This document shows positions 43,401-56,215 of a DNA stretch of 64,000 nt, one piece after another. The stretch's first letter is position 1; the number at the start of each line of letters is the position of its first letter. Position numbers and translations under genes: made by a program. Origin of the DNA: Liolophura sinensis (taxonomy: Eukaryota > Mollusca > Polyplacophora > Chitonida > Chitonidae); assembly GCF_032854445.1 (NCBI RefSeq), contig NC_088295.1, positions 94,729,805 through 94,793,804 on the forward strand, in the 5' to 3' direction. The notes beneath the pieces were generated by a model. It was not told the origin of the DNA. It searched no databases and worked only from the letters and a program-made list of their open reading frames with translations.

Positions 43401-44236
43401 GGGCCGCTCAAAATCATCGGTTTGAACGGTTATTACATAATTATGAAATCAACGATTAAAATCGAATGACATACCCGTCTGGTGTGGTGTGAGGAACCGG
43501 CCTGGTGTGGTGTGAGGAGCCCGTTGCTCGTCTCTTTCAAACTCCAGATTTCACACTGTAACATGGTGTTTGTTTCATTTATGTATTTCATTAGTGTTTT
43601 ACACCGTATTTAAAAGATAAGAAAATGATGTCAACATTTTCAAAGAGTGTGAGGAGCTATTCGGTTATATGATTATTAATATTTTTTCGATTATTTTCCA
43701 GGAGAAAACGGTATTTAATTAATATTTTGTATGGTGGGTATTTAGAACTACCTGTTGGTATATATAGTCTTTGCATGATAATGTTGTAAATAAGGATGTG
43801 ATGAATGTCTAATAATTTATTTCAATGTACATTTTTTCTTTATACAAACACTGAATTATGATAATATTTATTAATATAACATAAATACGATCAAAATCCA
43901 GGTTGTATACAGTTGTTAGTTGAAAACACCAAATTCTAGTGCAAATATTTTTATTAAGCATGTGTTACATCTTCATTTCTGACTTTCTACCCAATGACTA
44001 TATATACCAAGAGGTTGTCGCAAATACCCGTCATACAAAAGTTATTTTCGGGTGCCTTTTTCTCTTGAAAGAAAAATCTAAAAAAATATTGAAGATCACA
44101 ATTACACCTAACTTTCCCTTACGTTCTTTTATCTGAACTTTGTGGTTTTGATGTTTTCTCCTCCTTTAAGAATATTTCACTTATGTTTTGTTTAAGAAAC
44201 CTCAGCAGTATTTATTGTGGTAAACATCACATTTCC
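43401..44236. other. Unassigned AT-rich region
   Basis: No coding or RNA feature recognised. A 65-codon open frame at 43939-44136 has no recognised homology. Confidence 0.35.
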
Positions 44237-44310
44237 CCGGCATGGCCGAGTGATAAGAGCGGGCGCCTCGTTCACGGGCGATCCGCGTTCAATCTCTAGT
44301 TGAGTTAGGA
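44237..44310 (+). repeat. tRNA-like SINE head or tRNA pseudogene
   Basis: ATGGCCGAGTGATAAGAGCG resembles a class II tRNA (Leu/Ser type) A box and D arm, and GCGTTCAATCTC resembles a B box 40 bp later. No matching acceptor stem or 3' end is evident, so this is more likely a decayed SINE head of a second family. Confidence 0.5.
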
Positions 44311-44334
44311 CACAGACTATACAACTGACTCTCT

Positions 44335-44515
44335 CTTGATGGTCGCTCAGTGCACAGTTATTAAGGAAACAAAAAGCACTGGACGCCCGGAGAAAACTAA
44401 GATGGTCGCTCAGTGCACAGTTAAGGAGTCTGTAAGTTTTGGACGCCCGGAGTAAACTAAGATGGTCGCCTGGTGCACAGTTAAGGAGGCTAAGTACTGG
44501 ACGCCCGGATGTCAC
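44335..44515. repeat. About 60-bp repeat, 3 copies
   Basis: Copies of GATGGTCGCTCAGTGCACAG then TAAGGA and CTGGACGCCCGGAG, directly downstream of the tRNA-like segment; possibly tandem copies of the SINE body. Confidence 0.8.
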
Positions 44516-47500
44516 TTCATTCGTCTCAGTGGAGCTGAGTCATGTCTTAGAGTCATGGCGTTTCAACATGACCCTTATAATATAGAAAGCGATCTGTAAC
44601 ACCAAGCAAACACTTATTCGGAACTAGTATCATACACAGGATATAGCAGAGAATCTAACTTGTCAAGGCAATCTTGGATATATTGGGTACGATGCCTTGA
44701 TAAACTGACATGAGGCCGGATTTCACTGGTTGCTAACCATCACATTGTCGCTATGGGTTAAGTTGCTATGCTGTATCCCTTTACACTGATAAATTTCCCT
44801 GTATTCCTTAACAAATCGGAGATCTATTGACAAGGGATCCCGTTGACGTTCTTCTCAACAATTACAATCAATCGAAGGAAATTTCACTAGATTGGGATTT
44901 ATACTGTGGTGATATGCGAAGCAATACTACACGTAGGCTTTAAACGCAGTGGTTTTTTGGGACCCATTTCGGTTCGAAAAGTGAAAGTGTTAAATGTTGT
45001 ACGGACTTGTCCTCGACCGATAAGAATCACACCAATTCCCCTTATCAGGGGAAGTCGCCGCAAAACAGCCAGTTTGTTTGGAGGCTTAAAATTAAAAACC
45101 TGTCCATTTATATATATATATCAGAGAATTACCACTGATTTTTTTCATTGGTTTCCTTTGGGTGCAGGCCTTTCGATGTCTGGAAAATAGTTTATCATGT
45201 ATGACTAATGATGATATATACATGGGTTATTTGGAGAGAACAGCTGTAATGTGCTGGTCGGAGATCGTGTCCAAAGGCTCTCCTACCTTTTCCCCTGTAA
45301 TTGTCTGATGTCAAACTGATGTGGCAGTTATGTACACGTCTATCGGAAGACAATAAGTCGGCGCAGACGATATAAGGTTTCACCAGTTCAATCAATTGTC
45401 CAGCGTTGCTGGCTGGCCGTGCTTTATTTAATAGAAGGCATCGCGCGGTCTGTCTAGACTGACTCAGCTGTATATCAGTAGAGGAGATTGGCCGTCAGTT
45501 GACCAGCGAGTGTCGTTGGGAGAACGCTAGCGCCGGTCAGGTCCGCAGGGACATAGATCAGTCTGACCACTGCCGTTTGATGTAGCCACGTGTCTTCAAG
45601 TCGGTCTTTCTTCCGAACATAACCATTTTCCTGTCTTGTACAGAAGCTTTCAGGTTATTTATTGCCGTACGGGATGAAGTGGACTGGATATCGCTCAGAC
45701 CATACAAACCCTTGTTGGTCAATCCTGTATCCTTTCACTTCACCTATATGAATTATGGCGCATTTCTCCCAAGCCGGTAACACGGCTCTATAGTTTATGT
45801 CACTTCTATAACTATGTTACAAACAGACGGGCAGACGGAATAGTTCAATTCCACACCAATCAGTCCAGTTGTTTGGATGCGCTTTCTACCTTCCTATTAT
45901 AGTACCAGTGAGACCCGGCCGAGAGAAACTGTCTGGCCAAACCGCCGTTAGTCCATTACTTCTAAAAAGCCCATCGAATGTTCTTTATTGGAGGAAACGG
46001 CTCAAGCTCTTCGTCATTAACAGCCGCAATCTTTAGGACGTGACGAGGAGCCGGACCGTCCGTCTGACCGAATGCTGTTACCGGAGATACTTGTTATAGT
46101 CTAGGAATAATCTTCTATTTGCTTTAGTTGCATTTGCTGTTTTTGTAGATGGACGCCACTGATCATCCAGAAAGGCAAAGTGTTGAGTGGAACTGTGGAC
46201 CATAAACTGTGAATGAGGACCGCTGTGTTCACATCAGTGGCCAGTTCGCTTAGTTCTGCATGTAGTTACAGTGCTCTCTGGATATTAATGTTGTTTTCCT
46301 GCCACTAGGCGTTATGCTTGACATCTGATATCCTTTCTTGCCAACCTCAAACTTCATATCTTTACAGTATTCCAAGCCAAAAAAAAAATATATATATATA
46401 TCACCAAAGAAAACACTAAGAAAGAAACTTTTATCATTACATGTCTATTCTTAAAATGCTTTGAAGGAAAACAAGCGCTTTATATATTGGCACAAGCGGT
46501 CTCAGCATTATACCACGTGTTTTTTTTTTTTGTTGTATTTTTTTTTGCAATAGTCCAGAGACTAAAAGGCCAAAGCCTCAATAATAAGAATACTACCTAA
46601 TCGTGTACAAACCGTTGCCAGAATGTTTAACGTCCCAGCTTGTCAATACGTTATTTACGGCGTGGTTTTTGGCGAATCGTGTCCCGACGGTGAGCGGTCA
46701 GACAGAATAGGTTAGCCCGAATCGGCAATTCCTCCACAGCTGAATTACACAGAATTCTGAAGCCTCTATGATAGCTTAGAGGAGGTTTTGTGGTGGTGGG
46801 GGTGGGGATAAGTTGCTTAGAGGACGGACGAACCTTTCTGTTCACGTGAAAACTTTGCGAATTACATACATCACAAACCCTGTGTTAGTTTGCCAATGCA
46901 AACTACTTGAGTCCTTAAGCCCTCTATAGTTACAGACTTACGTCTGCATGAACCAAACACAAATGACTAATATAACAAACACAAATGACTAATATACACG
47001 ACTGTTAGGGCAATAATATGGGGTTTTTATTCATCACCTTGTAAATACAGTTCAATAATTTCTGACAAATGGTTTTCAAATGTGGATTCAAATGTAACAC
47101 ATATTACTCGTTTTCCCAAACCAACAGCTTCTCTTGTTGAACAAGTATTTCATGATTTCAGCCAAAAAAGTGCCTGGCTATACTATTTACATAAAAAAGA
47201 AACAATTTTTCAGTTCAGAACAATATCAACAATTTCGCTTAAATAAGGTAAATGACTCGGAAAAACTTTTCATTTACACGGGCAAGTGAAAAGAATGAAC
47301 AGATGATTCAATAACTGCCAAAAAAACAAACAAACAAAAAAACAAAAAAAAAACTACCAGCGTTGGAACTGAACAATTCCATCTAATGGTTATGCCAGAC
47401 GTAAGAACCACTGCAAATAGCTACAGATACAAACGTTGTTTGCAGACACTAGCCATTAGTAGCGATCAAGAGTGATGTTAGTACCCAGGGCTAAGAGGAC

Positions 47501-50320
47501 GGTTGAGGACACCCCACCCTGTACCTAAGACAGTAACCTGAGACAGTGATTGGGAAGATCTCAAGTTAAGGTCTCAGGGAGAGGGGAGGGCCCTCTCTCT
47601 TCAGCGGCGCACGGCACATGATGAAAAACCCCTCCCCTCCCCCTCTCAAGTAAGGATTACATGGAGCAGACTGGAAGGCAAATAGAGAGGGCGATCTGGG
47701 GCAGTTCTGGGGAATGATGGGCAAGTGTGGGCGGGGCGGGCGGGCAACCGTTCAGTAGTGTGTAACCAGACGGGACAGACAGTAGTGGGTGTTGGAAGCA
47801 CCTATCTCCTTTCACGCACAGCTCATACGGGAGAGAGGCAGTCAGATATAGGGGAATAGCGTGTGCCCACGTGCCTAGACCCAAAGCAATGTCAAGGGTG
47901 TGATAGCACCATGTCAAGCGACACTGTCCGATGGGTCACTTATAGAAGCAGGATATGACTAGTTCTCAGAAACGCTGCTTTCTTGGGGCACCCGGGGCAT
48001 GTTCGGAACAACATTTGTTCACGCCCATGACGAGGTCACAAAACTTGTATTCTCCAACGATGTAACTTCATGTCACCGAAGTCTCAATTCCGCACCATCT
48101 GTCAACTTCTACCATACAATCAGTTCCTTGATATTATTCTAGGCAATTGGAGAAGGTTTTTACAACTTTGTCCCTCGTTAACTGCTGTGTATATCACATC
48201 TGTAACATATAACGCAAGACTAGGGCATATTCATGATAACTGCAGCCAGGCCAGCAAACTGCCCAGGCCGTTGTCCGCTCAGCAGTTGCATTCATGTGGA
48301 CGGACAGCTATAAGACAAACGAGCCGTAAGGGAAGCCTACCCAAACTCGCCACTCTTTAATTCGCTCCCTAAGGCCATTAGTTGTCCATCTCGCTCGTAA
48401 ATGGAGTGGGATATTATTTTGATGCCCCTCATAGATGAGACAGATGTTTAGTGGTCGGCTCCTTCAGGAGAGGCCATTAAGAGCGGGACCTGCCCGTGGA
48501 CGCCCGCTGCTAATCACTTCTTGCGCCGATATCAGAACCTAAGGTGACTGACTCGCTCTGGACGCCGGTCGACCGGCCAGACCACGGACTATCTCTAAAC
48601 TGCCACTGGTTCTAAAGACTACGGTCAGTATTCCAAAAGTCTAATAGACTGACCGGACACAGGCTCTCCTAGTCAAAGAACGCCATATATAATGAATTTG
48701 TCACAAAGACAGACAGCGAAAGAACTGAACTCATTATATGGCTGTCATGCATATTTGGAATGGTATTTATCGTTTACAAACCATCTCTTCAGGTCAAAGG
48801 TCGTCTGGCACCAAAAGAAATGAAGAGGATCAGCTGATGTCAAAAGTTACATAACATCCCCATGAGAAAACCATTGGTTGCCAACCCAAGAAGAATTAAG
48901 AGCAAAAAAAAAAAAAAAACAAAAAAAACAAAAAAAAAAAAAAAACCGGTAGAAACATCTGGTTTTCCATATCCCTATATATTTCTCAAACTGGCACAAG
49001 CCAAATTTGTGACAAAGCAAGTCAGAAGTTTGGATGAGCGAACCCCGTGTTTATTCGTGTGAACAATTTCTGGCTTACATAGAGCTTGAAGCATTGCTGT
49101 ACTGTTAATAGGAGATTTAGTTGTTACATGAATTAGCGAACTCTCCGTAATACAACCGTGTTCGCAGCTACAAGTAGATGCACAGAGATCAACTGAGAGA
49201 CAAGATTGTGGTGAATTCCATACCTAACCGACTTGAAAATAAATTTTATTGGTGAAAGTAATGATTGGTCAGGAATGAATCAAAGCTTAAGGAGAGCTTG
49301 GGAAGGCAGCAGGTCATAAAAGCTACAAGGTAATTGTAATTTGTATAGACATGCGAGAGTCGGCGTCCAAGTTGATAAATACATTAGTTGTAGCTCCATG
49401 GGGGAAGTGTACGCCGTCGATGAAGGCATGGCAAGCTCGGGATGACAAACATGGCCCAGGGAAAGCTAGAAGGTTGTACAGTTCTCCTGTGTGTGGTGTA
49501 GTTCTCAACTATACAACCTACTACCTCAATCTGGGAGACCATGAACAGTGGTCCGCCTGGTGTCCTCTGGCAGGCTCCGGGCGTGCTCCTCCCGCCTCCT
49601 CCATCAATCTGCCTCACACCTCAGCACGTAATATACACTTAGACATAAAACAGCCTAGGTAAGTAGTACTAACGGTAGACCCTGATACAGACTTTTTAAG
49701 TCTTGTTACAGTAGACTTTAACCGTGTCACAAAACATGCAAGAGTGGATAGCTTAGCATTAGTGAGATTATTAGAAAATGTGCCAGGTGTTGGTTAGCCC
49801 AGGCAAACACCAGTATGGGGTCCTAGTGATAGATTTACCAGTGCTCTAGCACTCCACTCAATCATCACTGAACAGTTTTATGGTCAGATTTGTACCTTAG
49901 TCACAACAGCAGCCACTTGGACTGGTAGACAGTGGGGTTCCGTGGGGATCTATCCATCAGCCAGGGCTTGAGTGCCGACAGCTTCACCAAGCTTTCATAT
50001 TGGCATTCTGGCCAGACACAGGTCTCACAGCTGCTCACATATACACACAATTACACCACGAATCCTCATAACAGCCAGCTTCATTCCCGTAGATAAGTCA
50101 CAGCACAGATACTAGGAGCTCATTAACAACAAGTGGACAGGACATGGCAAATTACAAACAGTAAAACAGCTCCTTCATGACACCTTCCCTCCAACACCTT
50201 ATCTAACAACAACCTATCTGAACCTAAATGTACTCACATCTGAAGAAATACAAATGATAAAATTTGCTGCCTAACTTTACAACAAGTATATAATATGATA
50301 ATATGATACAGTTAGTACAT
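44516..50320. other. Low-information region, no gene recognised
   Basis: Mixed GC content, with relatively GC-rich patches (45400-46100, 47560-47900, 48500-48620). Homopolymer tracts occur at 46378-46400, 46519-46547 and 48905-48946. Open frames here reach at most 103 codons (49351-49662) and show no recognisable domain. A short inverted repeat, CATATATAATGA/TCATTATATGG, lies around 48685-48740. Confidence 0.35.
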
Positions 50321-50345
50321 CAATTTGTCTTCAGTAATGATATCC

Positions 50346-50351
50346 TTTATT
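50346..50351 (-). promoter_or_regulatory. Possible minus-strand polyadenylation signal
   Basis: TTTATT on the plus strand reads AATAAA on the minus strand, about 1.2 kb downstream of the candidate terminal exon at 51526-51624. Confidence 0.25.
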
Positions 50352-51525
50352 GCATAGAGGTATCCTTGTAGATTATGGACACTGGTGTAGTTCGGTTCGG
50401 TGGTCCTCTAGCTGTAGAGTGTTATGACCAGGGCGACACAGACCCATAGACATGAGCTTGTGAACACAGAAAACCACACAAGTTCGGATCTACGGGTTTA
50501 TGTAACCAGGCAAGTGTCCTGTGGCTGACCAGAGCTGCTTGGCAATGGTCAGAACTACTACCATGCAGGAGAAACACACTTATGAACACTTACACTACAT
50601 GTACACACGATGAAAACATTTGCCTCGTTTAGCACTTCATACATTCATCCATACTAGACAACATTATAACTTCAGAGGGAAAACCTGGGCAGCAAGCGGT
50701 GAACATACACACTTCCTGTACACAGGAATATCAACAGGTAGAGACACAATAAAAAGGCAATACGCTAGTAAAACACTGTCGAGTAAATACAGAGGTAGTT
50801 GTGTGAATTCTCCAGCACATCCCAGTGAGACACCACACAAGGTAGAGCAGTCATGTCATGTACACTGAGCCTGAGGAGACAAGCAAGACACAGTGGCAAC
50901 AGGCTACCAAAGTGCTCAACAGTCGGCTTACACTTAAACACACAATAAACACACCAGCAAAGGTTGACAAACTACCTATGTGATCTGCTGAGACTGCACA
51001 GCATCAACAGTTATCGCTAAAACAGTGAATATATTCCAAAAACTTAACAATCTGAAAAGTATCTCACAACAGCCAGAACAGTCTGAAACACTTCAATCTC
51101 AAAGCGTTTGACCTTAGCAATCATTAAAGAATAAGTTAGTGTGCGGAACTGTAACATCCCCTCTTGCATGATACATTGAGATAATTTTGCGCAAAGTCCA
51201 CTTGCAGCTAATCATTGTGGACAACATCTGGCGAAGCTGTTGGTTTGATGATTACAGTAAATTCTTAGTCATGGAGCCAAACTTGATGTTCAATGGATAT
51301 TTTCTACAAAGTATGGGAGATAACTCTTGAGACACTAGCTGCCTACATGTAGTAATCCACATTTGAACATTTTGAAGCAACATCTCATGCAAACGCTGCA
51401 AATAAGTTACATAAAGTAAGTTTTTCTGAAATTGATCATAAGCTTTGTACCAATTGCATAACAGAAAAGGAAAATCAGCAACTGTGGCCGATGTCCTTTT
51501 CCCATTTTGAAGATTTGCAAAAGCG

Positions 51526-51624
51526 CTATCCAGGCTTGTAGCAAGCAGCTGGCAGAAGAAATTCTCTTACATTCTTCTCTGAGGTTGTACCATTTTCCAC
51601 AGGTGATGGAGGCAGGTAGGAAGT
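51526..51624 (-). CDS. Candidate terminal exon of an unknown minus-strand gene
   Basis: A good minus-strand acceptor (AATGTGTGTTTCAG) precedes a 33-codon frame reading TSYLPPSPVENGTTSEKNVR, continuing to a TAG at 51526. The Pro/Ser/Thr-rich hydrophilic tail looks like a protein C-terminus. A competing frame after the same acceptor stays open longer (FLPASITCGKWYNLREEC), to about 51407. No homologue recognised and the phase is unknown; this is a prediction only. Confidence 0.25.
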   Translation of the reverse strand, partial: TSYLPPSPVENGTTSEKNVREFLLPAACYKPG

Positions 51625-52057
51625 CTGAAACACACATTGAGAAAACATGGTAAGTAAAAGGCACCTATACAATCAGGGCAATGACAGGTCCAACATCAAG
51701 AGTGGTAATTCCAAGTGTAGTCAAGAACTGCAGACCAGAAGAGGGTCCAGCTATAAGCCTACTATATGGTCAACTAATCAACATAATACCATACCAGCAG
51801 TAACAAGTATGATGTACATGCCCTAATGAATGCAAAGGTAACTCACATGACATTATACAGTGGATACTTGCGGATCCACACAGGTTTTATGGCAAAAGCA
51901 GAATTCATGAGCTTTGATGTGATAGATTTTTGTTACATGGACTGACAATCTTCTAATAGTTTTTTTAACATGTTAAGTAAAATGAGAGCAATTGTGATAA
52001 ACAATTCAGAACGTCAGTGACATCCTTTTCTGTCATTCTTAAATACTCTACCCTCTA

Positions 52058-53000
52058 TAGCAAACTGCACCGTGTGTGGGGCACTAACACCAAGACAACA
52101 ACCCCTCTATAGTAAACTGCACCGTGTGTGGGGCACTAACACCAAGACAACAACCCCTCTATAGTAAACTGCACTGTGTGTTGGGCACTAACACCAAGAC
52201 AACAACCCCTCTACAGTAAACTGCACCGTGTGTGGGACACTAACACCAAGACAACAACCCCTCTATAGTAAACTGCACTGTGTGTGGGGCACTAACACCA
52301 AGACAACAACCCCTCTATAGTAAACTGCATTGTGTGTTGGGCACTAACACCAAGACAACAACCCCTCTACAGTAAACTGCACCGTGTTGGGGGCACTAAC
52401 ACCAAGACAACAACCCCTCTACAGTAAACTGCACCGTGTGTGGGGCACTAACACCAAGACAACAACCCCTCTATAGTAAACTGCACTGTGTGTGGGGCAT
52501 TAACACCAAGATAACAACCCCTCTACAGTAAACTGCACCGAGTGTGGGGCACTAACACAAAAGACAACAACCCCTCTACAGTAAACGGCACCGTGTGTGG
52601 AGCACTAACAAGAAGACAACAACCCCTCTACAGTAAACTGCATTGTGTGTGGGGCACTAACACCAAGACACCCCCCTCCCCCCCCGATAGTAAACTGCAC
52701 CATGTGTGGGGCGTTGACACCAAGACGACATCCCCACCATAGTAAACTGCACCGTGTGTGGGGCACTAACAACAAGACCCCCCCCCCCCCCCCCCCGATA
52801 GTAAACTGCACCATGTGTGGGGCGTTGACACCAAGACGACATCCCCACCATAGTAAACTGCACCGTGTGTGGGGCACTAACACCAAGACAACAACCCCTC
52901 TATAGTAAACTGCACCATGTGTGGGGTGCTAACACCAAGTCCACAACCCCTCTATAGTAAACTGCGCCGTGTGTGGGGCACTAACACCAAGACAACAACA
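52058..53000. repeat. 53-bp minisatellite, about 18 copies
   Basis: Unit CTCTATAGTAAACTGCACCG, then TGTGTGGGGCACTAACACCA and AGACAACAACCCC. In 52640-52870 some units have expanded cytosine runs (19 C at 52778-52796) and a variant GCGTTGACACCAAGACGACA block that is itself duplicated. Confidence 0.94.
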
Positions 53001-53269
53001 TAATAATGACAAGCCCATATATTATATTATATAATCCCTATAATGAAGACTACATTGTATAAATGACATTGTACAATGGGCATGAAAATGTTTCCTCAGG
53101 ATGACTAGATAGGTTCAGGGATGAAGAGATTCTTCTGAGGGTTGATGTCACTCGGCAGGTATCCAGCAGACCTTCTGGGTGCAGCTGAAGCGCCAGATTG
53201 ATTATTCAAATACACAACTATTTTGATAAGGAGCCTTTTATTTGCAGCAAGATGGACTGCTGTGCCCCA

Positions 53270-56215
53270 TAGTACCCTTAGATCATATGTGGATCATGCC
53301 AGTATATATGATATCAGCATCGTAGAGCAACCTGACATATCCACTTAAGCATATGGAAGGTTTTAGATCACGTGAACAGTTGTAATATGCCAGCAGATAT
53401 GAAATCAGGGCCAGAGAGCACCCTTACATAATGTTATAACATGCCAGCAAATATGATATCAGAGCCACAGAGCAGCATTAGACCATGTGGACAGTTGTAA
53501 GATGCCAGCAAATATGATATCAGAGCCACAGAGCAGCTTTAGGCCATGTAGACAGTTGTAAGATGCCAGCAAATATGATATCAGAGCTACAAAGCAGCCT
53601 TACACCATGTAGACAGTTGTAAGAGACCAGCAGATATGATATTAGGGCTAGAGAGCAGCCTTAGATCATGTGAACAGTTGTAAGATGCCAGTAGATATGA
53701 TATCAGAGCCAAAGAGCAGCCTTAGACCATGTGGACAGTTGTAAGATGCCAGCAGATATGACATCAGGGCTAGAGAGCAGCCTTAGACCACGTGAACAGT
53801 TGTAAGATGCCAGTAGATATGACATCAGAGCCACAGAGCAGCCTTAGACCATGTGGACAGTTGTAAGATGCCAGCAGATATGACATCAGGGCTAGAGAGT
53901 ACCTTTAGACCATGTGAACAGTTGTAAGATGCCAGTAGATATGACATCAGAGCCACAGAGCAGTTTTAGACCATGTGGACAGTTGTAAGATGCCAGTAGA
54001 CATGACATCAGGGCTAGAGAGTACCTTTAGACCATGTGGACAGTTGTAAGATGCCGGTAGATATGGTATCAGAGCCAGAGCAGCCCTAGACCATGTGGAC
54101 AGTTGTTAGATGCCAGTAGATATGATATCAGAGCCACAGAGCAGCCTTAGACCATGTGAACAGTTGTAAGATGCCAGTAGATATGATATCAGAGCCACAG
54201 AGCAGCCTTAGACCATATGGACAGTTGTAAGATGCCAGCAAATATGATATCAGAGCCACAGAGCAGCCCTAGACCATGTGGACAGTTGTAAGATGCCAGC
54301 AAATATGATATCAGAGCCACAGAGCAGCCTTGGACCATGTGAACAGTCGTAAGAGGCCAGCAGATATGACAACAGAGCCGCACAGCAGTTTTAGACCATG
54401 TGGACAGTTATAAGATGCCAGTAGATATGACATCAGGGCTAGAGAGTACCTTTAGACCACATGCACAGTTGTAAGATGCCAGCAGATATGATATCAGAGC
54501 CACAGAACAGCCTTACACCATGTGGACAGTTGTAAGATGCCAGTAGATATGACATCAGGGCTAGAGAGTACCTTTAGACCATGTGAACAGTTGTAAGATG
54601 CCAGCAAATATGATATCATAGCAGCAGAGCAGCCTTAGACCATGTAAACAGTTGTAAGATGCCAGCAGATACGATATTAAAGCCACAGAGCAGCCTTAGA
54701 CCATGTGAACAGTTATAAGATGCCAGCAAATATGATATTAAAGCCACAGAGCAGCCCTAGACCATGTGAACAGTTGTAAGATGCCAGTAGATATGACATC
54801 AGAGCCACAGAGCAGTTTTAGACCATGTGGACAGTTGTAAGATGCCAGTAGACATGACATCAGGACTAGAGAGTACCTTTAGACCATGTGGACAGTTGTA
54901 AGATGCCAGTAGATATGATATCAGAGCCACAGAGCAGACTTGGACCATGTGAACAGTTGTAAGATGCCAGTAGATATGATATCAGAGACACAGAGCAGAC
55001 TTGGACCATGTGAACAGTTGTAAGATGCAAGCAGATATGATATCAGAACCACAGAGCAGCCTTAGACCATGGGAACAGTTGTAAGATGCCAGTAGATATG
55101 ATATCAGAGCCACAGAGCAGCCTTAGACCATATGGACAGTTGTAAGATGCCAGCAAATAAAATATCAGAGCCACAGAGCAGCCTTAAACCATATGGACAG
55201 TTGTACGATGCCAGCAAATAAGATATCAGAGCCACAGAGCAGCCTTAGACCATATGGACAGTTGTAAGATGCCAGCAAATAAAATATCAGAGCCACAGAG
55301 CAGCCTTAAACCATATGGACAGTTGTACGATGCCAGCAAATAAGATATCAGAGCCACAGAGCAGCCTTAGACCATATGGACAGTTGTAAGATGCCAGCAA
55401 ATATGATATCAGAGCCACAGAGCAGCCTTAGACCATATTGACAGTTGTAAGATGCCAGCAAATATGATGTCAGAGCCACAGAGTAGCCCTAGACCATGTA
55501 AACAGTTGTAAGATGCCAGCAAATAAGATATCAGAGCCACAGAGCAGCCTTAGACCATATGGACAGTTGTAAGATGCCAGTAGATATGATATCAGAGCCA
55601 CAGAGCAGCCTTGGACCATGTGAACAGTTGTAAGATGCCAGTAGATATATCAGAGCCACAGAGCAGCCCTAGACCATATGGATAGTTGTAAGATGCCAGT
55701 AGATATGATATCAGAGCCACAGAGCAACCTTAGACCATATGGACAGTTGTAAGATGCCAGTAGATATGATATCAGAGCCACAGAGCAGCCTTAGACCATA
55801 TGGACAGTTGTAAGATGCCAGTAGATATGATATCAGAGCCACAGAGCAGCCTTAGACCATGTGGACAGTTGTAAGATGCCAGCAAATATGATGTCAGAGC
55901 CACAGAGCAGCCCTAGACCATGTGGACAGTTGTAAGATGCCAGCAAATAAGATATCAGAGCCACAGAGCAGCCCTAGACCATGTGAACAGTTGTAAGATG
56001 CCAGTAGATATGATATCAGAGCCACAGAGCAGCCTTAGACCATATGGACAGTTGTAAGATGCCAGCAAATATGATGTCAGAGCCACAGAGCAGCCCTAGA
56101 CCATGTGAACAGTTGTAAGAGGTCAGTAGATATGATATCAGGGCCACAGAGCAGCCTTGGACCATGTGAGCAGTTGTAAGATGCCAGTAGATATGATATC
56201 AGAGCCACAGAGCTT
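53270..56215. repeat. 61-bp minisatellite, about 48 copies
   Basis: Unit GATATGATATCAGAGCCACA, then GAGCAGCCTTAGACCATGTG and GACAGTTGTAAGATGCCAGTA. The first units (from about 53270) are diverged, the rest fairly uniform. A dimeric variant with AAATAAAATATCAG and GTACGATGCC recurs at an offset of 122 bp (55155 and 55277). Largest array after the 77-bp satellite. Confidence 0.95.

Noticed and set aside
44237..44310. Functional tRNA gene
   Set aside because: A- and B-box-like parts are present, but no acceptor stem pairing or proper 3' end could be found.
49351..49662. 103-codon plus-strand open frame and antisense frames of 61-77 codons
   Set aside because: Both strands are open over the same stretch and no domain is recognisable; not enough to call a gene.
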